This document shows positions 1 through 8,095 of a DNA stretch of 64,000 nt, one piece after another; position 1 is the first letter of the stretch; every line of letters starts with the position of its first letter. The DNA lies in NCBI GenBank assembly GCA_964551445.1, contig CAZKCG010000013.1, forward strand, positions 39,065-103,064. Reading direction: 5' to 3'. The translations under genes were made by a program, and so were the position numbers. Source of the DNA: DAOPXV01 sp964551445. GTDB lineage: Bacteria; Muiribacteriota; UBA9980. The notes below the pieces were generated by a model. The model was not told the DNA's origin. It searched no databases and saw only the letters and a program-made list of their open reading frames with translations.

Positions 1-957
1 ATAGTTATTCCGCCGGCCCAGAAAGAGATAACCGCCGACGACAAGATCCGGGTACAGGAAGCGGCCAGGGCGGTCCAGCTTTCGCCCAACACGGAAATAT
101 TGCATGTATTGCCCGAAGAATATAAAGTGGACGATCAGGACGGAATAATCGATCCGATCGGAATGACCGGGTCGCAGCTTGAGGTCGGGGCCCATGTTAT
201 AACGGGTTCAACCCCTTCGCTTCGCAACCTTCAAAAAAGCGTACGCGGGGCCGGCCTGAAAATAAAAGAAATGATCTTTGAAGCGATCGCTTCCTGTGAA
301 GCGGTTTTAACGCCTGATGAAAAAGAACTCGGAGTGGTTTTGGTCGATTTCGGCGGCGGCACGACGGACGTGGTCATCTATATAGGCGGCTACATCCGCC
401 ATTCGATAGTGCTTCCGCTCGGCTCCGCACATATCACCTCCGATATCTCCATCGGGCTTCGCACTTCAGCGCAGGAGGCCGAAAAACTTAAGGTTAAACA
501 CGGGCTCGTGTGGAGCGAAGGCGCAGACCTCGAAGAAAAACTGACGGTTCAGAACGCCGGAAATGACGGCACCCGCCAGATAGATTCCCGCCAGATCTTC
601 GAGATCATAGAACCGAGAATGGAAGAAATATTTAACATGGTCAAAGACGAGATAAGAAATTCAGGGTGCGCTGCGGGCGTTCCTGCGGGCGTTGTTTTGA
701 CAGGCGGCGGCGCTCTTTTATGCGGAGCCCAGAAATTCGCTGAAAAGCTGCTAGAGATGCCTGTGCGGATCGGAAAACCATCGAATATCAGCGGGCTGGT
801 TGAAAAAGTTAACGGCCCCGCCTACTCATCATGTATCGGGCTTTTGGCCCACGCGATGAGGCAGCACAATCACCCGAAGCATTCTTTTATTCAGTCCAAC
901 AGCGTATTTGACAGCTTTTCGAACTGGATCAAGAGTTTTTTTAAAGATGTTTTTTAA
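1..957 (+). CDS. ftsA: Cell division protein FtsA (5' truncated)
   Basis: FtsA is an actin-like ATPase that tethers FtsZ filaments to the inner membrane and recruits later divisome proteins. The reading frame is open from base 1, so the N-terminus lies outside the window; 318 residues remain of a family that is usually about 400-420. Visible family features are the HVLPEEYKVDDQDGI stretch with a following PIGMTG-type segment, the phosphate-binding loop VDFGGGTTD, and the adenosine-motif-like VVLTGGGALL near the end. The protein ends in an amphipathic segment (SNWIKSFFKDVF), the expected membrane-targeting helix. ftsZ follows 115 bases downstream, the usual end of a division cluster. No unusual residues were noticed in the visible part. 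Confidence 0.96.
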   Translation: MVIPPAQKEITADDKIRVQEAARAVQLSPNTEILHVLPEEYKVDDQDGIIDPIGMTGSQLEVGAHVITGSTPSLRNLQKSVRGAGLKIKEMIFEAIASCEAVLTPDEKELGVVLVDFGGGTTDVVIYIGGYIRHSIVLPLGSAHITSDISIGLRTSAQEAEKLKVKHGLVWSEGADLEEKLTVQNAGNDGTRQIDSRQIFEIIEPRMEEIFNMVKDEIRNSGCAAGVPAGVVLTGGGALLCGAQKFAEKLLEMPVRIGKPSNISGLVEKVNGPAYSSCIGLLAHAMRQHNHPKHSFIQSNSVFDSFSNWIKSFFKDVF

Positions 958-1022
958 TTTTAATATATATTTTTCCGGAGTACTTTAATTCTTTTATATA
1001 ATATTGACAGATACCAGCCGCG

Positions 1023-1046
1023 AAACAGGGCCAAATGCCCTTGTTT
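1023..1046 (+). other. Hairpin between ftsA and ftsZ
   Basis: AAACAGGGC and GCCCTTGTTT pair over nine bases with one bulged T around a CAAAT loop. No long T-run follows, so it is more likely a leader or processing hairpin upstream of ftsZ than a full terminator. A TATAAT hexamer lies at 997-1002 but has no good -35 partner. Confidence 0.4.
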
Positions 1047-1072
1047 TCAAAGTATTAAAGGAGGAGTTTTTG

Positions 1073-2152
1073 ATGTTCGAGTTTGACGCAATGGAACAGG
1101 TTGCCGATATCAAGGTAATTGGCGTGGGCGGCGGTGGTTCCAATGCTATCAACCGTATGATAAACGCCGGTGTTACCGGGGTTGAATTCATATCCACAAA
1201 TACTGACGCTCAGGCGCTTGTGCTCTCTAATGCCAAGCTTAAGATACAGATAGGCGACAAACTTACCAAGGGCTTAGGCGCTGGCGCCAACGCCCAGATA
1301 GGCATGAAAGCGGCCGAAGAGGACCGCGATAAGATCGGCGAAGTTTTAGACGGAGCCGACATGGTCTTCATAACCGCCGGAATGGGCGGCGGCACAGGCA
1401 CGGGCGCGGCTCCGGTCGTTGCCGAGATAGCTAAAACCGCAGGCGCTCTCACCGTAGCCGTCGTTACGAAGCCTTTCACATTTGAAGGCAGAAGAAGACA
1501 GGCTCAGGCCGAGGAAGGCATAAAAAATCTCAAGTCGAAGGTCGACACGATAATCGTGATACCTAACGACAGGCTTCTTCAGGTCGTCGATCAGCACACT
1601 TCGATGATCGACGCTTTCAAGATCGCCGACGACATACTGCGTCAGGGCGTTCAGGGCATATCGGACCTTATAACCATACCTGGCCTTGTCAACCTTGATT
1701 TCGCGGATGTTAAAACGATCATGACCGAAGCCGGATCAGCTATGATGGGTATCGGCATTGGCACCGGCGAGAACAGGGCCACATCGGCCGCCGAAGCCGC
1801 CATATCAAGTCCGCTTCTTGAAAGCACCATCGAAGGCGCCAGGGGCGTTCTCATAAATATCACCGGCGGTCCGGACCTTTCGCTTTACGAGATCAACAAG
1901 GCGTGCGAGATCATCTATAACGACGCCGCTCCCGACGCCAACATCATTTTCGGCGCGGTGGTCAACGAAGATATCAAGGATGAGATCCGTATAACCGTAA
2001 TAGCTACGGGTTTCAACGCCGAAGAAAAAGTAGCCGTTCCCGAAAAAGAAAAAATAATAACCAATATCAAGACCGGACCGAAGGTAATATCGAATCCGCC
2101 TGATGACGAGATCGATATCCCCGCTTTCTTAAGAAAACACAAAAAATCTTAA
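1073..2152 (+). CDS. ftsZ: Cell division GTPase FtsZ
   Basis: FtsZ is the tubulin-like GTPase that forms the cytokinetic ring. The 359-residue product has the N-terminal glycine loop (GVGGGGSNA, about residues 17-25), the tubulin signature GGGTGTG at 105-111, and the T7 loop NLDFADVK at 207-214 with D209 and D212, which complete the active site of the neighbouring subunit. The C-terminus DIPAFLRKHKKS is the conserved tail that binds FtsA and other partners. The start was set at 1073 because AAAGGAGGAG lies six bases upstream; a longer in-frame start at 1004 has no such site and would add 23 non-conserved residues. Length and motifs are typical. It follows ftsA and is closed by a strong terminator. 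Confidence 0.98.
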   Translation: MFEFDAMEQVADIKVIGVGGGGSNAINRMINAGVTGVEFISTNTDAQALVLSNAKLKIQIGDKLTKGLGAGANAQIGMKAAEEDRDKIGEVLDGADMVFITAGMGGGTGTGAAPVVAEIAKTAGALTVAVVTKPFTFEGRRRQAQAEEGIKNLKSKVDTIIVIPNDRLLQVVDQHTSMIDAFKIADDILRQGVQGISDLITIPGLVNLDFADVKTIMTEAGSAMMGIGIGTGENRATSAAEAAISSPLLESTIEGARGVLINITGGPDLSLYEINKACEIIYNDAAPDANIIFGAVVNEDIKDEIRITVIATGFNAEEKVAVPEKEKIITNIKTGPKVISNPPDDEIDIPAFLRKHKKS

Positions 2153-2188
2153 TGGATACGGTTTTAAAATAAATTCTATTTTTGATAT

Positions 2189-2233
2189 AAATAAAGGCGC
2201 GATCGTTAAAAAACGCAACGCGCCTTTATTTTT
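2189..2233 (+). terminator. Intrinsic terminator after ftsZ
   Basis: AAATAAAGGCGCG and CGCGCCTTTATTT form a perfect 13-bp stem followed by T residues. It ends 15 bases before the next gene and so separates the division genes from the downstream run. Confidence 0.85.
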
Positions 2234-2247
2234 AGGTCTAATAATAT

Positions 2248-3891
2248 ATGGATTACCGTTTCGAGCTCGCCATAAGATCAAGAAAAAACAGAGAAACTCA
2301 CATGCTCGCCCCTTCCGGCGGGCATATACGCGTTTGCGCGGCGTATCCCAATATTTATGAAATAGCCATGTCCTCGCTTGGATTTCAATATTTATACGCG
2401 AAATTGAACGAGGAAACCGAGTTTGCGGTTGAACGCGTGTTCCTGCCCGAAAAAAAAGCTGAAAAACTCGTAATGTCCAAATATCTTCCTTCTTTTGAAA
2501 CTTCCACTCCTCTCGTTAATTTTAATGTAATAGCCTTCACACTCTCCTATGAAACGGATTTCATAAACGTTTTAAAGATGCTCAAAATGGCCCATATCCC
2601 GCTCAGAGCCAAGGACAGGCTCGGCGACGACTATCCGCTTATAATATGCGGCGGCCCGGCCGCGCTTCAAAACATCATTCCGATCTCTGAGGTTTTCGAC
2701 GTCTTCGCGCTTGGAAGCGGCGAGATAACGATCCCGAAATTCGCGGCGGCCTATTGCGATACTCTGAAAAATTCCGGCGCGAAAAAGGTCCGCGACGCCC
2801 ACCGGCTTTTAATTGACCGGCTTTCAGAACAGGATAATTTTCTGTGCGGCGGCCGGCTCGCTAACATGAGCAGAGATACTATGGTCGGGGTGGGCCTTGC
2901 GGCAAGCCCTGACTTCGCCCGAAGCGTCATTCTGACCCCTGACACCAATTTCTCGTCACGCGCTCTTATAGAGGTCCAGCGCGGGTGCGTAAGAAGGTGC
3001 CGATTCTGTATGGTAGGAAGCTGTTACGGGAAGTTCCGTCCCGCGTCTTTTGAAACGATCGCGGCCTACGTCGAAGCTGCGTCCGTCCACACAAAAAAGT
3101 TCGGCCTTATGGGGCCGGCGGTTTCATCGCACCCTGATATCGAAAAATTATATTCGTTTTTCAAGGACCGCGGGTTCGACGTTTCGATGTCGTCCGTTTA
3201 TATCGAGGAAATGAGCCGTGAAGCGCTCGAACTGGTAGCCGGAAATTCGCAGCGCAATATAACCGCCGGCATCGAAAGCGCGGATTATGAGATCAGAAAA
3301 CTCGCGGGAAAGGCGCTGCCCGAGGCCGCGCTCTTTCAAAGCTTCGCCAGGGCCGCCGAATGCGGTTTTAAAAACTTCAAGATCTATCTCATACTCGGCT
3401 TATATGATTATTTCGGAAAAGATCCCGCCGGCGAGGCCGCCGACACCGCTGAATTCATAGAGCGGGCCGCGGCGTTCTTAAAGAACCGATCTTCCGACTG
3501 CACGGTCCGGGTCTCCATAAATCCGCTGGTCATAAAGCCGCGCACGCCATTTTTCGAGGGCAAAGGCGCCGCTCCGGGTTTTTTCGAAAGATACCGCTCA
3601 GCCTCGTATATCGATGAACTTGAATATAGATATAAGAGCATCCAGGCCTCTCTTAAAAACATAACTAACGTTGAATTTTCCGAAAAAAGCTTTTCTGAAG
3701 CGAAACTTTTAAAGCTGATAACCGATTGCACGCTTAATTTATTTGACTTTTTCGATGATTTTTTTTATAATGAGAGCTATTCGACGAGAAGGATAATAAA
3801 GATAATGGAGGATGTCCGCAAAGACCGGGCGTTCGACATTTTCGAAGTTAAAAACAAGCTTTTCACGGTCGAACTCAAAGAGGAACAATGA
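2248..3891 (+). CDS. Radical SAM protein with B12-binding-type N-terminal domain
   Basis: Residues 25-165 resemble the cobalamin-binding-type domain of the TIGR03960/YgiQ-like group (RVCAAYPNIYEIAMSSLGFQ, then ICGGPAALQN and LGSGE). A radical SAM core starts at RGCVRRCRFC, where C247, C251 and C254 form the CX3CX2C motif for the [4Fe-4S] cluster and S-adenosylmethionine. The family is known for radical chemistry on varied substrates; no substrate can be named here. TIGR03960 proteins are often fused to or next to a DUF2344 partner, and neither is present in this 547-residue protein or beside it. The ribosome site is weak (AGGT about ten bases upstream). Its stop overlaps the next start (ATGA), so the two are translationally coupled. 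Exact subfamily is uncertain. Confidence 0.8.
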   Translation: MDYRFELAIRSRKNRETHMLAPSGGHIRVCAAYPNIYEIAMSSLGFQYLYAKLNEETEFAVERVFLPEKKAEKLVMSKYLPSFETSTPLVNFNVIAFTLSYETDFINVLKMLKMAHIPLRAKDRLGDDYPLIICGGPAALQNIIPISEVFDVFALGSGEITIPKFAAAYCDTLKNSGAKKVRDAHRLLIDRLSEQDNFLCGGRLANMSRDTMVGVGLAASPDFARSVILTPDTNFSSRALIEVQRGCVRRCRFCMVGSCYGKFRPASFETIAAYVEAASVHTKKFGLMGPAVSSHPDIEKLYSFFKDRGFDVSMSSVYIEEMSREALELVAGNSQRNITAGIESADYEIRKLAGKALPEAALFQSFARAAECGFKNFKIYLILGLYDYFGKDPAGEAADTAEFIERAAAFLKNRSSDCTVRVSINPLVIKPRTPFFEGKGAAPGFFERYRSASYIDELEYRYKSIQASLKNITNVEFSEKSFSEAKLLKLITDCTLNLFDFFDDFFYNESYSTRRIIKIMEDVRKDRAFDIFEVKNKLFTVELKEEQ

Positions 3892-4709
3892 TAAAAAATA
3901 CGGCGATATTTTTTCTGGCCCTGTTCATCGTTATTTTCCCATTTCAAAGGGAAGTTTTTGGCGCGTCTGATGAGGTTGAGACCATAAGGCCCGTTCACGG
4001 CGTCCCCGTCCCGCTTTATCCCGTCGGTGACGGCGGCGGGTCGGCCATTATCAATGCCGGGGCGGAAAGTGAATTCGCGGTCGAGAGCTATTTGCGCGAC
4101 GGTTATATAGTGAAATTAAATAAAAAAAATTACTTTGCTAAAAGCGTTCATTTCGCGCCCGTCTATCTTTTAAACAGCGATCTGAAAGGAAAAGCTTCAG
4201 CGGCCGGATCGTTTTCAGGAGTGAAGCTTCCGGACGAAATAGAAAGATCCGAATTCTTCTTTACCAGCGCCGATAAAAAAAGTTTTTACTCGCTCGCGTT
4301 CCTGTTCTTTTTAAAGTACGGCGGCAAATACGATAAATACGACGAATCGCTGAAATTGTTCGACGACTTTATAATCGGGTCGGACGCTTCTTCCAAAAAA
4401 GCCGGTTTGCTTAAAGTTTTGAGTGATTATCTGCTTTCGGTCAAAATAGACTGCAGGGCTTTTCTTCAAAAAAATATCGATTATTGCTCTCTTCTGCAGT
4501 GCCTCAGGTTTAAAAGGCCCGTTATTTTCATTTCGACCGTCAGGCGCTCGGCCGGAGATATAATGATATTTTTCGATGCGCGAGAGGTATCGGCAGGAAA
4601 CGTTATCTTCAAATATTATTCATATCCGGACGGCATATCGGAGGCTGGTATATATGAAATTATTTATATACTGGCTAATGCCGTTCGCGGCTACCTTGTT
4701 TTACTGTAG
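3888..4709 (+). CDS. Exported protein of unknown function
   Basis: The 273-residue product starts with a clear signal peptide (hydrophobic residues about 5-20, likely cleaved near VFGA). The mature part has no motif I can name. Residues about 120-270 alternate helical and hydrophobic beta segments and contain three cysteines (C191, C202, C207 by eye). The layout of a helical half followed by a beta half with PVIFIS and GYLVLL loosely recalls C39-like cysteine peptidases, but the catalytic Cys and His signatures are not visible, so I do not assign that. The start overlaps the radical SAM stop by four bases, which implies co-expression. A PfkB kinase follows 34 bases downstream. Confidence 0.65.
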   Translation: MIKNTAIFFLALFIVIFPFQREVFGASDEVETIRPVHGVPVPLYPVGDGGGSAIINAGAESEFAVESYLRDGYIVKLNKKNYFAKSVHFAPVYLLNSDLKGKASAAGSFSGVKLPDEIERSEFFFTSADKKSFYSLAFLFFLKYGGKYDKYDESLKLFDDFIIGSDASSKKAGLLKVLSDYLLSVKIDCRAFLQKNIDYCSLLQCLRFKRPVIFISTVRRSAGDIMIFFDAREVSAGNVIFKYYSYPDGISEAGIYEIIYILANAVRGYLVLL

Positions 4710-4743
4710 TGAAATAATTAAAAATAAAAGGAGTTATCAGGAA

Positions 4744-5730
4744 ATGGAACATCAATACGACGTATTCGGTATAGGAAACCCGCTCATGGATATAGTGGTC
4801 TCGATCGACGACGATTTTTTGATAAAAGAAAAACTGGTCAAAGGCATGTTCAATCTGGTCGATCATGACCGTTCCAAAGAAGTTCTGGGATTCATATCGC
4901 ATCTTAAAGCGGAGATAGAGGCCGGGGACTCGACGGCCAACTCCATGGCCGGAATAGCAAATCTCGGCGGGAAGCCGATTTATCAGGGCTGCGTCGGAAA
5001 CGACGAATACGGAAAACTATACGAGGAAAAGACGGTTAAACAGGGAATAATCTCAAAGATAGTCAGGGTCGAAGGGCATACCGGCACGGCCATAGCCCTT
5101 ATAACTCCCGATTCAGAAAGGTCTTTCGCGACCCATCTCGGCGTGGCATGCTCTTTGAAAAAAGAGCATTTAAGCCTGGATGACATCAAAAAGAGCCGCT
5201 ATCTGCACCTTACGGGTTATCAGCTCGAGGACCCGACGCTGCGCGAAATGGCCGTCGCGGCCATGAAGCACGCGAAGGATAACGGCGTCAGGATCAGCGT
5301 CGACGTCGCGGATAAAGGCGTTATCGCGAGAAACCATGAGTTTATCCTGTCGCTTTTAAAGGATTTCGTTGACGTGTTCTATGCCAACGAGGAAGAAAGT
5401 TATGCGATGTTTGGCATGGAGCCCGAAAAGGCTATACATAAAATGTCGGAACTCGCGCCGACGGCGTGCCTCAAGGTAGGTAAAAACGGCTCTCTGATAA
5501 TATCCGAAGGCAAGCTGCATAATATTCCAGGCTATCCGGCTAAGCCCGTCGATACTACAGGCGCGGGCGATATGTACGCGGCCGGGTTCCTTTACGGTAT
5601 AACCCACGGTTACGACATCTACACTTCCGGAAAGATAGCGTCTTTTTCGGCGGCAAGGATAGTGGAAGTTTTCGGCGCACGCCCGAAATTCTCGCTTTCC
5701 GCTATGATCAGGGAACATAAAATAATATAG
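4744..5730 (+). CDS. PfkB-family sugar/nucleoside kinase (adenosine kinase-like)
   Basis: PfkB (ribokinase) kinases phosphorylate a hydroxyl of a sugar or nucleoside using ATP. The 328-residue protein has the N-terminal GIGNPLMDIV segment (residues 9-18), the NSMAGIANLGG substrate-side motif near 67-76, and signature 2 DTTGAGDMYAAGF at 270-282, where D276 is the expected catalytic base in the GAGD anion hole. The N-terminal wording and spacing are closest to adenosine kinase-like members, but the substrate cannot be decided by eye. The start at 4744 follows AAAAGGAG by about ten bases; a longer frame from 4576 overlaps the preceding gene and lacks family similarity. It sits in a loose + strand run with no pathway partner. 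Confidence 0.88.
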   Translation: MEHQYDVFGIGNPLMDIVVSIDDDFLIKEKLVKGMFNLVDHDRSKEVLGFISHLKAEIEAGDSTANSMAGIANLGGKPIYQGCVGNDEYGKLYEEKTVKQGIISKIVRVEGHTGTAIALITPDSERSFATHLGVACSLKKEHLSLDDIKKSRYLHLTGYQLEDPTLREMAVAAMKHAKDNGVRISVDVADKGVIARNHEFILSLLKDFVDVFYANEEESYAMFGMEPEKAIHKMSELAPTACLKVGKNGSLIISEGKLHNIPGYPAKPVDTTGAGDMYAAGFLYGITHGYDIYTSGKIASFSAARIVEVFGARPKFSLSAMIREHKII

Positions 5731-5893
5731 GGCTCTTTCATTTTTCTGTGAAGCTATTATGCCGATAAAAGCGTATGGTGAATATCCAGGGAACCGAAGG
5801 GTTTGCGATTAAATTTCAATCGTTAGAAGAGGCTGTTTGAATTATAAAAAGCCGGCCGGAACTATCAACTTATCAATAGGAATGGAGAAAAAA

Positions 5894-7207
5894 ATGTCCA
5901 TAAGATCAAAAATAAAATCAATGATATTGGCGGCGTCCGCGCTTACGCTCGTTTCAGCCTTCGCATTCGCGAACGCACAGGGCGTTACTGCTGAAACAAC
6001 CATAAAACATCCGGATACGATGGAGAACGCCGTTACCGGTGAAATAAAGCTTCTGAAAGATCCGTCCGCGATAGCGGAAGCCGCCGCCGCGACAGAGACG
6101 GCCGTTAAGGACGCCGATACAATGGCGGTTAACGTTTCGGCTCAGACGCCGGAGTCCGTAAATATAGCGACCGAGATCCGCGACGCGACCGTCCAGATCA
6201 AACAGCTGAAATTCCCTGTCACGAAAGTGTCGGGCAAGGTCAAATGGATGCAGCATGCTACTGAAATGGACGGCGTCAGCTTCAGATTATTGAATTCCGA
6301 CTTCAAAGCGAGCGGCATCATTGGAAAAGGCCCCGTACAAAACAGTTTCAAGGTCACTTCGGAATCCGTTAAATTCGAGGATCTCAAACAGATATTTCCG
6401 ATACTCGCGCAGTTTAATATCGCCGGCGCGTTCAAGCTTGAATGCGCGGTCGAAGGCACCAAGGACGAGCCGCTTTTGAACGGCAAAATAGCGCTTCAAT
6501 CGGCTGATTTCGGTTTCGGCGAAATGCTTCCTGAATTGAAAGGTATAGGCATATCCGATATTTCAGCGGCGTTCTCCTATTCGAAGGAACTTTACAGGAT
6601 AAGCGATTTCAGTTTTAAAACGATGGACGGAATGGTCAAGCTGTCGGGGTCTTTTAATCCGGCGGAAAAAAAAGACGCCGCGCTCGCGTTTTCGGTTGAC
6701 GGTATAAGCGTCGAGAAGTTCTCTAAATTCTTCGATAAATATAAAGGCAAACTCTCGGGCGATATGTACGCAAATTTCAACATAAAAAATATAATGACGC
6801 CTGAAAACGCTTATGCGGAAGGCACGCTGGACTTTAAAAACGGCGTTATCAAAGATCTCGAGCCGCTTAAAAAGCTCGGCGAAAAACTCAGGACCTCCGG
6901 CATGGAAGAACTGAAATATCAGAAGATAGGCGGACAATTCAAACTTTTCATGAATAAAAAAGTTGAATTCAAAAATTTCGAGATATTGTCAAATATCATC
7001 AAAATGAAGACCACCGGAACGATAGACGAGAACCGGAACGTCAGCGCGAAGCTTTTCGCTGAAATTTCCGGCGGCGGTGTCGGAGATAAGATGAAGGACA
7101 ACAAGTGGGGAAAGATATTCAAAAAAATAGTGCAGGGCATTAAAGGCAACTTCATAGTTTCAGGCACCGCCGACAAGCCGAAGTTCGACCTCGACCTCGG
7201 CCAGTAA
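5894..7207 (+). CDS. AsmA-like exported protein
   Basis: The 437-residue product begins with a signal peptide (MSIRSKIKSMILAASAL..., probable cleavage at ANA-QG). The rest is built of the repeated beta-strand pattern of the AsmA/DUF748 C-terminal region, for example KLSGSFNPAEKKDAALAFSV, SGDMYANFNIK and FIVSGTADKPKFDLDLG at the very end. AsmA-like proteins lie between the two membranes, and larger relatives bridge them for lipid transport; this one is short and has no C-terminal membrane segment, so it is probably periplasmic. The ATG at 5894 was chosen because GGAG lies six bases upstream and gives a standard signal peptide; ATG 5882 and TTG 5837 are alternatives. The gene ends 33 bases before the MoxR gene. 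Confidence 0.7.
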   Translation: MSIRSKIKSMILAASALTLVSAFAFANAQGVTAETTIKHPDTMENAVTGEIKLLKDPSAIAEAAAATETAVKDADTMAVNVSAQTPESVNIATEIRDATVQIKQLKFPVTKVSGKVKWMQHATEMDGVSFRLLNSDFKASGIIGKGPVQNSFKVTSESVKFEDLKQIFPILAQFNIAGAFKLECAVEGTKDEPLLNGKIALQSADFGFGEMLPELKGIGISDISAAFSYSKELYRISDFSFKTMDGMVKLSGSFNPAEKKDAALAFSVDGISVEKFSKFFDKYKGKLSGDMYANFNIKNIMTPENAYAEGTLDFKNGVIKDLEPLKKLGEKLRTSGMEELKYQKIGGQFKLFMNKKVEFKNFEILSNIIKMKTTGTIDENRNVSAKLFAEISGGGVGDKMKDNKWGKIFKKIVQGIKGNFIVSGTADKPKFDLDLGQ

Positions 7208-7240
7208 TTTAAAAAGGCCCGGTGATATGAATTGGAAAAA

Positions 7241-8095
7241 ATGAAAATAGAGAACGTATCGGTCGCGCTCGCGCACCCCGATGAATTAAATCTTAAATGG
7301 GTCGGACAGACCGATCTTTTATACCAGCTTCTGGCTTGCTGGTACGTCGCCGATGAGAGCGACCACCCACTTAATCCGAGGCTTCTTGGAAAGCCGGGCG
7401 TCGGAAAGACGACGCTTGCTTATACGGCCGCGTCCATGCTCGGGCGGCCCGTTTATTTATTCCAGTCGACGATGGACACAAGGCCGGAGGATCTTATCAT
7501 AACCCCGGTCATAGGAGAGAACAACAGCATTCAATACGTCGCTTCGCCGCTTGTAACCGCGATGCTCAAGGGTGGCATATGCATAATAGACGAAGGCAAC
7601 CGCATGAGCGAAAAATCGTGGGCCTCTCTCGCCCCGCTTTTAGATACCAGGCGTTATGTCGAATCGATAGTCGCCGGAGTAAAGATAAACGCTCACCCGG
7701 ATTTCAGGATATGCGTGACGATGAACGAGGATTCGTCAACCTTTGAACTTCCCGAATATATCCATTCAAGACTTCAGCCGCAGATCTATATAGATTTTCC
7801 GGAGCGCGACGAGGAACTTCTGATCCTGCGCCATAACCTTTCGCACGCGCCGGACGAGGTGTTGAATTACATCGCGGATTTCCTTCAGAGCGCCCACAAG
7901 GCGGACGAGCGATACAGCGTCCGCGACGGGATAAATATCGGGAGATACGCCCTTAAAACGCTTAACTCCGGTTATGAGCTGGGTTTTATAAAAAATTCGG
8001 CGAAAAGCGGGCGCGGCGTCAGCGAAAACCTCGCGGCTCTGCGTAACGCCGTAAAAATGGTTCTCGGCGACGAGGGAATCAACTATGCCCTCTGA
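7241..8095 (+). CDS. MoxR-type AAA+ ATPase
   Basis: MoxR AAA+ ATPases act as chaperones that remodel or activate partner proteins. The 284-residue protein has Walker A GKPGVGKTT at 50-58, Walker B IIDE at 115-118, a sensor 1 Asn in VTMNED (N162), and an arginine (R177) in SRLQP where the finger is expected. An insertion between Walker A and B and the segment FPERDEELLIL fit MoxR/CoxD-like ATPases. ATG 7241 is used; a TTG at 7232 preceded by GGTGA is equally possible and adds three residues. The stop overlaps the next start by 11 bases, so this ATPase and the downstream protein are tightly coupled. MoxR genes are commonly paired with a VWA-domain gene, but none lies next to it. Confidence 0.85.
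   Translation: MKIENVSVALAHPDELNLKWVGQTDLLYQLLACWYVADESDHPLNPRLLGKPGVGKTTLAYTAASMLGRPVYLFQSTMDTRPEDLIITPVIGENNSIQYVASPLVTAMLKGGICIIDEGNRMSEKSWASLAPLLDTRRYVESIVAGVKINAHPDFRICVTMNEDSSTFELPEYIHSRLQPQIYIDFPERDEELLILRHNLSHAPDEVLNYIADFLQSAHKADERYSVRDGINIGRYALKTLNSGYELGFIKNSAKSGRGVSENLAALRNAVKMVLGDEGINYAL

Noticed and set aside
1210..1597. Minus-strand frames inside ftsZ
   Set aside because: Antisense shadows of a highly conserved gene with no supporting signals.
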